DNA of 64,000 nucleotides from Lacrimispora defluvii (lineage in GTDB: Bacteria > Bacillota > Clostridia > Lachnospirales > Lachnospiraceae): NCBI GenBank assembly GCA_013036995.1, contig JAAOXG010000019.1:1-64000 (forward strand), read 5' to 3'. Shown here one piece after another: positions 54,860 through 63,118 of this stretch. Made by a program: the position numbers and the translations under genes. Numbering within the stretch: the stretch's first letter is position 1; the number at the start of each line of letters is the position of its first letter. The notes under the pieces were generated by a model. The model searched no databases, was not told where the DNA came from, and was given only the letters and a program-made list of their open reading frames with translations.

Positions 54860-55761
54860 TAACCCCAATATTCTCCGGCTAACTGTATGAAATACTTAGA
54901 TGCCCTGGTTAAGTAGCTGTTTTTCCGGTAAGCAGCCACTACATCCCATACGGGGTGGGAGGGGAGTGAAAAGCATGCAATTCCTTCCGGCTTCGTCCGG
55001 AAATAGGACATGGGAATCAGCCCGCAGCAAAGGCCGGCCTGAATCATGGTGATAATTGCACTGGTGCTGGAAGTCTCAAACAATACGTTGGGAATAAAAC
55101 CTGCTTCCTGAAAGATCCGGTCAATGAGATAACGAATGGTGGATTCCTGGTACATGAGAACGAAAGGGTCCTCTGACAGAAGCTTGATATCCAGTTCCGG
55201 ATAAATCTCCTGACTGTTTTCTTCCAGGCTGCCTAAGGGGTGTTTTTTGGGAAGGGCAAGAAGAATTTCTTCTTTTCCCAATTCTATATATTCATCACCG
55301 GTTCGCTGGCTGGGACATAATGTCTGAAATCCAATATCCAGTTCTCCTCTGACAATCATCTCCTGCTGGTTTTTCACACTGCGTTCCACAGGAATGATAT
55401 GGATGCCGGGGAACTTTTGGTGAAATTTGGGATACACTGCGGAAAACATGGCGATTCCTCTCCCTGGTGTAAGCCCTACTGAGAGAGCACCCTCTTTATC
55501 TGACACCATATCGCCGATGATGCGGTAGGTCTCCTGTTTAATCAGGAGCATTTTCCTGGCATTTTCCAGATATATTTCTCCGGCCTGAGTCGGCCGCCAA
55601 TTAGTCCGTGAACGGTGAAAAAGCTGAGTGCCCAGCTCTTTTTCCAGGCGAAGAAGCTGCTGGTTTAGTGCCGGCTGGGTGAGAAAAAGCTTTTCTGCCG
55701 CTTTTGTAATGTTGTTTTCTTCTGCAATTTTTAATATATATTCAATCTGTTTGGTATCCAA
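54856..55761 (-). CDS. LysR family transcriptional regulator
   Basis: 301 residues. N-terminal winged helix (MDTKQIEYILKIAEENNITKAAEKLFLTQPALNQQLLRLEKELG, split over 1-44) and a substrate-binding domain from about 90. It diverges from the UxaA-type gene with a 195-bp gap, the usual layout for a LysR regulator and its target, so it probably controls that gene in response to a sugar acid (inference). Confidence 0.92.
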   Translation of the reverse strand: MDTKQIEYILKIAEENNITKAAEKLFLTQPALNQQLLRLEKELGTQLFHRSRTNWRPTQAGEIYLENARKMLLIKQETYRIIGDMVSDKEGALSVGLTPGRGIAMFSAVYPKFHQKFPGIHIIPVERSVKNQQEMIVRGELDIGFQTLCPSQRTGDEYIELGKEEILLALPKKHPLGSLEENSQEIYPELDIKLLSEDPFVLMYQESTIRYLIDRIFQEAGFIPNVLFETSSTSAIITMIQAGLCCGLIPMSYFRTKPEGIACFSLPSHPVWDVVAAYRKNSYLTRASKYFIQLAGEYWGY

Positions 55762-55881
55762 GCCTATACCCCCTATAAGAATGTTGTATTGTCAGTATAG
55801 ACTATTTCCCCAAAAGGCACAACGGTTACTCAAAGAAAAATTTAGAGAATTCTTAAAACTATTAATTTTACAAAAGTATCC

Positions 55882-55936
55882 TGTGTAATTAAAATAAAAA
55901 CAAGCAGAAATAATCTGTTTTTTGTGTAATATTACA
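55882..55936 (+). promoter_or_regulatory. Candidate operator in the lysR-uxaA intergenic region
   Basis: TGTGTAAT occurs at 55882-55889 and again at 55923-55930, 41 bp apart (about four turns). The second copy is part of the perfect palindrome TGTAATATTACA (55925-55936), just before the uxaA-type ribosome site. Possible LysR sites. Confidence 0.45.
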
Positions 55937-55956
55937 ATGGAAAGGATCGGTAAGGA

Positions 55957-57474
55957 ATGAGTAAACCGCTTTTTGTTAAAATGAAAGAAGAAGATAATGT
56001 GGCGATTGCAGTTGATGATATTAAAGAAGGCCAGGAAATTATGCCAGGTGTGGTTGCCAGACATGAGATTTTACAGGCCCATAAGATTGCGCTTTTGGAT
56101 ATTGAAAAGGGAGGGCCTGTCATCCGTTATGGCGTCGTATTAGGCTATGCAACAGAGCCGATTAAAAAGGGAGACTGGATTAATGAATATATGCTGGAGC
56201 TTCCTGAACCGCCGGATGTGGATCATATGGTATTTTCAACTAATTTGGTAACAGATTTGCCCCAGCCGCCGGTTACCACATGGGAAGGGTATGAAAACCC
56301 ATGGGGAGGACCGGGAGGAACCCGTAACATTCTGGGAATCAGTACAACGGTACAGTGTGTGACCGGTGTATTAAACGTAGCAGTGGAGCGAATGAAACGG
56401 GAACTTCTTCACAAATATCCCAATGTGGATGATATTGTACCCATCAATCATGCCTATGGCTGCGGAGTTGCCATCAATGCACCGGAGGCAAAGGTTCCAA
56501 TCCGCGCCCTTCGGAATTTATCCAAACATCCGAATTTTGGCGGACAGCTGATGGTGGCAGCATTAGGCTGTGAAAAGTTTACAGTAGAGATGCTTTGCGA
56601 TTCTGCTGATATTAACAAGGACAATGTGATCATTCTTCAGGAAAAAGAGGGCTTTGAAGATATGATTACATCCCTGATGGAAATGGCAGAAAAAAAGCTT
56701 CAGATTTTAAATGAAAGAAAACGGGTGACACTTCCTCTTTCTGATTTGCTCATTGGAATGCAGTGTGGCGGAAGCGATGCATTTTCTGGTGTTACGGCCA
56801 ATCCGGCAGCAGGATATGCCTCTGACATGCTGGTGAAAGGCGGAGCAACTGTTTTGTTTTCCGAAGTGACTGAGGTAAGAGACGGAGTCTATCTGTTAGC
56901 GGAGCGATGCATCAATGAAGAGGTTGGAAAGAAGCTTGCCAGTGAGATGAAATGGTATGATCATTACTTACAGGAGGGGGAAGTCGACCGCAGTGCAAAT
57001 CCCACTCCAGGAAATAAAAAGGGAGGGCTTGCAAATATTGTGGAAAAAGCCATGGGATCCATTGCAAAATCAGGAACTTCTCCCATTGTGGAAGTGCTGT
57101 CGCCTGCTGAGAAGCCCAGCAAAAAGGGGTTAATCTATGCCGCAACGCCGGCAAGCGATATTGTCTGCGGTCCCTGTCAGCTGGCAAGCGGAATCGGGCT
57201 CCAGGTATTCATGACGGGGAGAGGGACTCCTTACGGCCTGGCGATTGCTCCTGTTATCAAGGTCTGCTCCAGGAATGATATGAAGGCACAGTGGCAGGAT
57301 TTAATTGATATTAATGCAGGAACCATTGCATCAGGAGATTCCACCATTGAGGAAATTGGAACCCAGCTGTTTCATGAGATTATCGATGTCGCCAGCGGCC
57401 GTAAGCAGACCTGGGCTGAAAAATACCGTCTCCACAATGATTTGTGTATTTTTAATCCAGCTCCAATCACCTGA
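55957..57474 (+). CDS. UxaA/GarD family sugar acid dehydratase
   Basis: 505 residues, altronate hydrolase/galactarate dehydratase family. N-terminal SAF domain (about 10-95) and catalytic domain with [32 protein letters not shown] and [12 protein letters not shown]. It dehydrates an aldonic or aldaric acid such as altronate or galactarate to the 2-keto-3-deoxy acid. Full-length single polypeptide, like GarD. No uxuA or aldolase gene is adjacent. Divergent lysR is the likely regulator. Confidence 0.9.
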   Translation: MSKPLFVKMKEEDNVAIAVDDIKEGQEIMPGVVARHEILQAHKIALLDIEKGGPVIRYGVVLGYATEPIKKGDWINEYMLELPEPPDVDHMVFSTNLVTDLPQPPVTTWEGYENPWGGPGGTRNILGISTTVQCVTGVLNVAVERMKRELLHKYPNVDDIVPINHAYGCGVAINAPEAKVPIRALRNLSKHPNFGGQLMVAALGCEKFTVEMLCDSADINKDNVIILQEKEGFEDMITSLMEMAEKKLQILNERKRVTLPLSDLLIGMQCGGSDAFSGVTANPAAGYASDMLVKGGATVLFSEVTEVRDGVYLLAERCINEEVGKKLASEMKWYDHYLQEGEVDRSANPTPGNKKGGLANIVEKAMGSIAKSGTSPIVEVLSPAEKPSKKGLIYAATPASDIVCGPCQLASGIGLQVFMTGRGTPYGLAIAPVIKVCSRNDMKAQWQDLIDINAGTIASGDSTIEEIGTQLFHEIIDVASGRKQTWAEKYRLHNDLCIFNPAPIT

Positions 57475-57494
57475 TAAGATTTTCATCAGCAATA

Positions 57495-57523
57495 TTCACA
57501 AATAGCTCCTGCTGTGATAAAAT
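57495..57523 (+). promoter_or_regulatory. Promoter of the tetR-type gene
   Basis: TTCACA (57495-57500), 17-bp spacer, extended -10 TGATAAAAT (TAAAAT 57518-57523). Confidence 0.75.
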
Positions 57524-57554
57524 AGAAATCAAATATACATGACAGGAGCGGAAC

Positions 57555-58124
57555 ATGGCTGATTATCCCAACAAGAGCGAGAAGACAAAATACCGGCTTG
57601 CTGATTCCATCAAAGACTGCATGAAAACCAGACCGGTGGATAAAATCACGGTTCAGAATATTGTAGAGGGCTGTCAGATGACGAGGCAGACATTCTATCG
57701 GAATTTTAAAGACAAGTATGATTTGATTAACTGGTATTTTGACAAACTGGTGCTGGAATCCTTTGCCCAGATCGGCGTGGACAAGACTGTCTGCCAGAGC
57801 CTGAATGAAAAGTTCCAGTTTATTCAGAAGGAATCGGTGTTCTTTACCGGAGCATTTCGTTCCGATGATTATAATTCATTAAAGGAACATGATTTTGAAC
57901 TGATCATGGGTTTTTATACAGATTTACTGATTCATAGAAGGCGGGAGCCTTTATCGGATGAGATTTTATTTCTATTGGAGATGTATTGCCGCGGATCTGT
58001 GTACATGACTGTTAAATGGGTTCTTTCCGGGATGCCTCAACCACCAGCGGAGATGGCCAAAAGTCTTGTAGAAGCCATGCCTCCCAAACTGTTTGCAGTT
58101 TTTGAAGAAGCCAGACTGGTTTAA
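57555..58124 (+). CDS. TetR/AcrR family regulator (DhaS-like)
   Basis: 189 residues. Helix-turn-helix at about 33-66 (ITVQNIVEGCQMTRQTFYRNF) and a C-terminal domain with MYCRGSVYMTVKWVLSGM, like the DhaS-type dihydroxyacetone kinase regulators. Located directly before the fucO-type gene; the intervening palindromes are candidate binding sites. Confidence 0.87.
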   Translation: MADYPNKSEKTKYRLADSIKDCMKTRPVDKITVQNIVEGCQMTRQTFYRNFKDKYDLINWYFDKLVLESFAQIGVDKTVCQSLNEKFQFIQKESVFFTGAFRSDDYNSLKEHDFELIMGFYTDLLIHRRREPLSDEILFLLEMYCRGSVYMTVKWVLSGMPQPPAEMAKSLVEAMPPKLFAVFEEARLV

Positions 58125-58149
58125 AATATGGTACTTATGCACATAATTG

Positions 58150-58213
58150 AAGTTACAGTTTAAAGCTGATGTAACATTTGTTACAAAAGCATAAAACTGT
58201 AACTTTATTTTTT
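58150..58213 (+). terminator. Terminator with nested GTTACA/TGTAAC palindromes
   Basis: Outer stem AAGTTACAGTTT (58150-58161) with AAACTGTAACTT (58194-58205), 12 bp perfect, then TATTTTTTC. An inner perfect palindrome TGTAACATTTGTTACA (58170-58185) sits in the loop. The half-site GTTACA/TGTAAC occurs four times, so the stretch could also be a TetR-type operator array. Confidence 0.85.
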
Positions 58214-58222
58214 CAGGTCTGG

Positions 58223-58240
58223 TTGTTAAAATTATAACAG
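58223..58240 (+). promoter_or_regulatory. Rex-like redox operator upstream of fucO
   Basis: TTGTTAAAATTATAACAG matches the clostridial Rex consensus TTGTTAANNNNTTAACAA at 12 of 14 defined bases. It covers TATAAC (58233-58238), a possible -10 with TTTTCA 17 bp upstream. Rex represses fermentative alcohol dehydrogenase genes when NADH/NAD is low. Confidence 0.6.
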
Positions 58241-58287
58241 CATGAAACGGCTTCCTTCTATGGGAGAAAAGAAAAGGAGAGATTACC

Positions 58288-59436
58288 ATGGCAAACAGAA
58301 TTATATTAAATGAAACATCTTATCACGGCGCAGGTGCAATTCAAGAAATTCCTGGTGAAGTGGCAAAAAGAGGGTTTAAAAAAGCATTTGTCGCATCAGA
58401 TCCTGATTTAATTAAATTCCAGGTAACATCAAAGGTGACAAAAATACTGGAAGAAAACGGTCTGGAGTATGAAATTTATTCTGATATCAAGCCAAATCCC
58501 ACAATTGAGAATGTTCAGACCGGAGTAGCAGCATACAGGAAATCCGGCGCTGATTATATCATTGCAATTGGTGGCGGCTCTTCCATGGATACCTCCAAAG
58601 CAATCGGCATTATCATTGCAAATCCGGAATATGAAGATGTAAGAAGCTTAGAAGGTGTTGCACCCACAAAGAATCCCTCTGTACCGATTATTGCAGTGCC
58701 CACCACAGCTGGTACGGCAGCTGAAGTAACCATCAACTATGTAATTACTGATGTGGAGAAAAAACGTAAATTTGTATGTGTTGATCCTCATGACATTCCG
58801 GTTGTGGCAATTGTAGATCCGGACATGATGGCCAGCATGCCAAAAGGCCTGACTGCAGCTACCGGCATGGATGCACTCACCCATGCAATAGAAGGTTATA
58901 TCACAAAAGGAGCCAATCCCATTACGGACATGTTTAACTTAAAAGCGGTGGAGCTGATTGGGAAAAGCTTAAGAGGCGCTGTTGATAACACCCCGGAAGG
59001 CAGAGAAGGTATGGCTTTGGGACAATATATAACTGGTATGGGATTTTCAAACTGCGGCCTTGGAATCGTACATTCTATGGCTCATGCACTGGGTGCCGTA
59101 TATGATACTCCTCATGGAGTGGCCAATGCAATTCTCCTTCCTGCAATTATGGAGTTTAATGCAGATGCAACGGGAGAAAAATATCGTGATATAGCAAAAG
59201 CCATGGGAGTGGAAGGAACGGAATCCATGAGCCAGGAAGAATACAGAAAAGCAGCTGTTGCAGCTGTTAAAAAGCTTTCTGAGGATGTAGGAATTCCTGC
59301 AGATCTAACCAGCATTGCAAAAAAAGAAGATATTCAGTTTTTGGCTGAATCTGCAGCAGCAGATGCCTGTGCTCCCGGTAATCCAAAAGAAGCCAGTCTG
59401 GAAGATATTATCCGGTTATACCAATCCCTTATGTAA
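58288..59436 (+). CDS. fucO: Iron-containing alcohol dehydrogenase, lactaldehyde reductase (FucO type)
   Basis: 382 residues, the same length as E. coli FucO. NAD-binding GGGSSMDTSKAIG (about 95-107), VPTTAGTAAEVT, and iron ligands in GMDALTHAIEGY and HSMAHALGAVYDTPHG (Asp, three His). Reduces lactaldehyde to 1,2-propanediol or acts on other short-chain aldehydes/diols. Site AAAGGAGAGATTACC. A Rex-like site upstream would link it to redox balance. Confidence 0.9.
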   Translation: MANRIILNETSYHGAGAIQEIPGEVAKRGFKKAFVASDPDLIKFQVTSKVTKILEENGLEYEIYSDIKPNPTIENVQTGVAAYRKSGADYIIAIGGGSSMDTSKAIGIIIANPEYEDVRSLEGVAPTKNPSVPIIAVPTTAGTAAEVTINYVITDVEKKRKFVCVDPHDIPVVAIVDPDMMASMPKGLTAATGMDALTHAIEGYITKGANPITDMFNLKAVELIGKSLRGAVDNTPEGREGMALGQYITGMGFSNCGLGIVHSMAHALGAVYDTPHGVANAILLPAIMEFNADATGEKYRDIAKAMGVEGTESMSQEEYRKAAVAAVKKLSEDVGIPADLTSIAKKEDIQFLAESAAADACAPGNPKEASLEDIIRLYQSLM

Positions 59437-59455
59437 GATTAATAAAGTCTATTAT

Positions 59456-59484
59456 GCCGGTTCCTGATGTGGGAACCGGCTTTT
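59456..59484 (+). terminator. Intrinsic terminator of fucO
   Basis: GCCGGTTCC/GGAACCGGC stem (9 bp, 7-nt loop) followed by TTTTGATT. Confidence 0.9.
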
Positions 59485-59586
59485 GATTGCAGAAGAACGA
59501 AAAACAGGATGCAAAAACAAAGTAATCATGCTATGATTAAAAGAGTGCTTAAAAAAAGCATAATCTATCACAAAGGGGGTGAGCAG

Positions 59587-60963
59587 ATGGCAGACACGAA
59601 AAATGACTTCTCAAAAGGCAGTATCGTTGAAAACATAATGAAACTGGCAGTGCCCATGACATTTGCCCAGCTGATTAATGTTCTTTATAATATTATCGAC
59701 AGAATTTATATAGGCAGAATCGCTGAAGATGCAACACTGGCACTGACGGGACTGGGACTCTGTCTTCCTATAATTTCCATGGTTATTGCCTTCGCTAATT
59801 TATTTGGTATGGGAGGGGCACCTCTGTGCTCCATTGAAAGAGGCAGGGGGAATAACGCAGAAGCGGAAAAAATTATGGGAAATTCCTTTTTTCTTCTTGT
59901 AATATCCGGAATCATTCTAACCGCTGTGGGACTGTTTTTTAAAAAGCCCATGCTGTATCTGTTTGGTGCCAGTGATAATACATATCCGTTCGCCAATCAA
60001 TACATCAGTATATACCTGATTGGCAATATTTTTGTTATGATCGGACTTGGGATGAACAGCTTTATCAATTCACAGGGGTTTGGAACGATAGGCATGGTAA
60101 CAGTTCTGGTTGGGGCGGCAGCTAATATTGTGCTGGATCCCATCTTTATTTTTGCCCTTGATATGGGGGTAAAAGGAGCTGCACTTGCGACAATTATATC
60201 CCAGTTTCTCTCGGCACTCTGGATTGTGCTCTTCTTAAGAGGGAACAAGACAATACTACGGCTGAAGCTTTCCAATCTCCGCTTAAAAAAACACCGGGTT
60301 CAGGCGATTACGGCTCTTGGGATGTCCGGTTTTACCATGTCCATAACCAACAGTCTGGTTCAGATCATGTACAATTCATCTCTTCAACGTTATGGGGGGG
60401 ATTTGTATGTAGGAATTATGACAGTCATTAATTCTGTCAGGGAAGTAATATCCATGCCGGTCAATGGGCTGACCAATGGCTGTCAGCCGGTAATAGGTTT
60501 TAATTACGGCGCCGGTGAATACAAACGGGTGAAACAGGCTATTAAATTCACATCGGCTGTAGCTATCATATATACAACTGTGATGTGGGGGCTTGTCCAT
60601 ATCTACCCGGAATTTTTTATCCGGATTTTCAATCAGGATGGGGAACTTTTGAAAGCAGGAATTCCATCAATGCGGATTTATTATTTTGGTTTCTTCCTCA
60701 TGTCACTACAGTTTGCCGGGCAGTCTGTTTTTGTGGCACTTGGAAAGGCCAGACGGGCGGTGTTTTTTTCCATTTTCAGAAAAGTTGTAATTGTAATTCC
60801 TCTCATTCTTATTCTTCCTGTAATTATGGGAAATGGAGCAAGTGGAGTTCTTATGGCAGAGCCTGTTTCCAATTTAATCGGGGGAGGCGCCTGTTTTATC
60901 ACCATGCTGGTTACGGTATGGCCGGAACTTAGTCAAAAGACAAACCCCGGAAAGGAAGGATAA
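59587..60963 (+). CDS. MATE family efflux transporter
   Basis: 458 residues from the ATG at 59587 with AAAGGGGGTG upstream; a longer reading from 59467 has no site. Twelve membrane helices; IVENIMKLAVPMTFAQLINVLYNIIDRIYIGRI (split over 14-46) is like the NorM/MepA clostridial branch. Substrate unknown. Unlike the MATE at 52.1-53.5 kb it belongs to a different subgroup. An extended -10 TGCTATGAT lies at 59529-59537. The next gene starts 1 bp after its stop. Confidence 0.92.
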   Translation: MADTKNDFSKGSIVENIMKLAVPMTFAQLINVLYNIIDRIYIGRIAEDATLALTGLGLCLPIISMVIAFANLFGMGGAPLCSIERGRGNNAEAEKIMGNSFFLLVISGIILTAVGLFFKKPMLYLFGASDNTYPFANQYISIYLIGNIFVMIGLGMNSFINSQGFGTIGMVTVLVGAAANIVLDPIFIFALDMGVKGAALATIISQFLSALWIVLFLRGNKTILRLKLSNLRLKKHRVQAITALGMSGFTMSITNSLVQIMYNSSLQRYGGDLYVGIMTVINSVREVISMPVNGLTNGCQPVIGFNYGAGEYKRVKQAIKFTSAVAIIYTTVMWGLVHIYPEFFIRIFNQDGELLKAGIPSMRIYYFGFFLMSLQFAGQSVFVALGKARRAVFFSIFRKVVIVIPLILILPVIMGNGASGVLMAEPVSNLIGGGACFITMLVTVWPELSQKTNPGKEG

Positions 60964-60964
60964 G

Positions 60965-61876
60965 ATGAAAACTATAACCAGAAATTATATTACCCACATA
61001 CTATCAAAAGATAATCCTCCCTGCGGACGAATCAGGGCAGGAGAGACGGTTGCATTTGAGACATATGACTGTTTTACCAATCAGTTCCTTCCAGAAGAAG
61101 CAACCTTTGAAAATGTTGTCCGTAAGCCTGGAAATCCGGCAACAGGACCACTTTTTATTGAAGGTGCCATGCCTGGAGACATGTTAAAGATTGATATTCT
61201 GGATATCGTACCGGGACCTGTGGGAGTTGTTATGCTGGGACCGGGAAGCGGCAGTGAAAAAGAATTTTTTTCACAAAAAACATTGAAGCGGATTCCAGTA
61301 ATTGACGGATTTGCCCATTACAGTGAGCAGCTGAAACTGCCCATAACACCTATGATCGGAGTGATTGGTGTGGCTCCGGCAGGAGACGGTGTCTCCACCA
61401 TTACTCCCATGGATCATGGCGGAAACATGGACTGTACACAGATCAGAAAGGGAGTCACTCTTTACCTTCCGGTTTTTACAGAGGGAGCTCTTTTATCCCT
61501 GGGCGATTTTCACGCTATTATGGGTGACGGTGAGGTGGAAGACTGCGGTCTGGAGATAGAAGGAAAGGCGGTTCTGCGGGTTGATGTTGTGAAAAACAGA
61601 AATTGCGTTCCGTATCCTATGATTGAGACCAGCGAAAAGCTGATTACCATTGCTTCGGCAGAAGATGTTGAGGCCGCATGGAGAAAAGCGGTCAGACAGA
61701 TGTATGGCTTCCTGAAAGAAAAGATCGGCCTTGATGATAACGATGCCGGAATGCTTCTGACCATGGCAGGAGACCTGGTGATCTGCCAGACTGTGAACCC
61801 TATGAAGACGGTAAGAATGGAATTTCCCCGTTATATAACCAGCAGTTATGGATTTGATTCCATTTCGGCAGACTAA
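60965..61876 (+). CDS. Acetamidase/formamidase family protein
   Basis: 303 residues of the FmdA/AmdA family, which hydrolyses short amides to ammonia and the acid using metal. Motifs: TGPLFIEGAMPGDMLKIDI, TPMDHGGNMDC (metal His/Asp), LGDFHAIMGDGEVEDCGLE and DLVICQTVNP. Substrate not certain. It begins 1 bp after the MATE stop, so the two are co-transcribed. Confidence 0.9.
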   Translation: MKTITRNYITHILSKDNPPCGRIRAGETVAFETYDCFTNQFLPEEATFENVVRKPGNPATGPLFIEGAMPGDMLKIDILDIVPGPVGVVMLGPGSGSEKEFFSQKTLKRIPVIDGFAHYSEQLKLPITPMIGVIGVAPAGDGVSTITPMDHGGNMDCTQIRKGVTLYLPVFTEGALLSLGDFHAIMGDGEVEDCGLEIEGKAVLRVDVVKNRNCVPYPMIETSEKLITIASAEDVEAAWRKAVRQMYGFLKEKIGLDDNDAGMLLTMAGDLVICQTVNPMKTVRMEFPRYITSSYGFDSISAD

Positions 61877-61892
61877 ATCAGGCTGAAAATTC

Positions 61893-61921
61893 TTGACATC
61901 AGCAAGCTTTTGGAAGATAAT
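61893..61921 (+). promoter_or_regulatory. Promoter of the branched-chain aminotransferase gene
   Basis: TTGACA (61893-61898), 17-bp spacer, GATAAT (61916-61921). Confidence 0.8.
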
Positions 61922-61977
61922 GATAAACAAATTATAAAAGCTGACGATATGCCGGTATGGGAAAGGAAGAGTATAAC

Positions 61978-63048
61978 ATGCAGACTATAAGAATTGAGAG
62001 AACCGCTTGCCCGAAAGAAAAACCAGGCAAAGAAAATCCTTTGACATTTGGTACCATATTTACGGATCATATGTTTGAGGTGGATTATGAGGAAGGAAAG
62101 GGCTGGTACGATCCAAGAGTTGTGCCTTACCACAAGCTGGAACTGGAGCCCTCCTCCATGGTATTCCATTACGGTCAGGAGATGTTTGAAGGATTAAAGG
62201 CGTATAAAACGGAAGAGGGAAAGATCCTGTTATTCCGCCCTGACAAGAATATTGAGAGAGCAAACAGAAGCAATGACAGACTCTGCATTCCTGAGATTCC
62301 GGAAGAACTCTTTTTGGAGGCGTTAAAGACAGTTGTAAGTGTAGATCAGGACTGGATTCCAACAAAGCCTGGAACTTCTCTTTATATCAGACCCTTTGTG
62401 ATTGCCACTGATCCATTTCTTGGAGTGAGACCATCTCATACTTATAAGTTCATGATTATTCTGTCTCCGGTAGGTGCTTATTACGCCAGTGGACTGGATC
62501 CGGTTAAGATCTGGATTGAAGATGATTATGTGAGAGCGGTAAAAGGCGGAATCGGTGAAGCAAAGACCGGCGGAAACTATGTTGCTTCCCTGGCTGCACA
62601 GGTGAAGGCCCATGAGGAAGGATATTCTCAGGTGCTGTGGCTTGATGGTGTACATCGCAAATACATTGAAGAAGTGGGCGCCATGAATATTTTCTTCAAA
62701 ATCAACGGTGTTGTTATTACCCCGGAGCTTAACGGAAGCATTCTTCCGGGAGTTACAAGAGATTCTGTTTTATCCCTGTGCAGAGATTGGGGAATTAAGG
62801 TTGAAGAACGGAAGATTTCAGTAGACGAAATCGTGGCAGCAGCCAGATCCGGAGAGATGGAAGAGTGCTTCGGAACCGGTACGGCGGCAGTTGTTTCACC
62901 TGTTGGCGAGCTGCGCCTGGAAGATGAGAGAATGTCAATCGGGGGAGGAAAGATCGGAGAACTCACCCAGAGATGCTACGATACCATTACTGGTATACAG
63001 CTTGGCAGGTTAACAGGACCGGAAGGCTGGAGCGTTGAGGTAAAATAA
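61978..63048 (+). CDS. ilvE: Branched-chain amino acid aminotransferase
   Basis: PLP fold type IV enzyme that interconverts Val/Leu/Ile with their 2-oxo acids. 356 residues from the ATG at 61978 (AAAGGAAGAG upstream); a start at 61957 is less likely. GQEMFEGLKAYKT, RPDKNIERANRSNDRL, the PLP lysine in GEAKTGGNY region/VLWLDG..YIEEVGAMNIFF, and ECFGTGTAAVVSPV match the group II BCAT. Own promoter. Confidence 0.95.
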   Translation: MQTIRIERTACPKEKPGKENPLTFGTIFTDHMFEVDYEEGKGWYDPRVVPYHKLELEPSSMVFHYGQEMFEGLKAYKTEEGKILLFRPDKNIERANRSNDRLCIPEIPEELFLEALKTVVSVDQDWIPTKPGTSLYIRPFVIATDPFLGVRPSHTYKFMIILSPVGAYYASGLDPVKIWIEDDYVRAVKGGIGEAKTGGNYVASLAAQVKAHEEGYSQVLWLDGVHRKYIEEVGAMNIFFKINGVVITPELNGSILPGVTRDSVLSLCRDWGIKVEERKISVDEIVAAARSGEMEECFGTGTAAVVSPVGELRLEDERMSIGGGKIGELTQRCYDTITGIQLGRLTGPEGWSVEVK

Positions 63049-63062
63049 TAAAACATAATTGT

Positions 63063-63095
63063 CCGGCGGGGCTTCTAAGCACCGCCGGCAGTTTT
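63063..63095 (+). terminator. Probable intrinsic terminator after ilvE
   Basis: CCGGCGG/CCGCCGG stem (7 bp, 12-nt loop) followed by CAGTTTT; short T run. Confidence 0.65.
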
Positions 63096-63118
63096 GCGTA
63101 GAGACAAAAGGAGTATTT

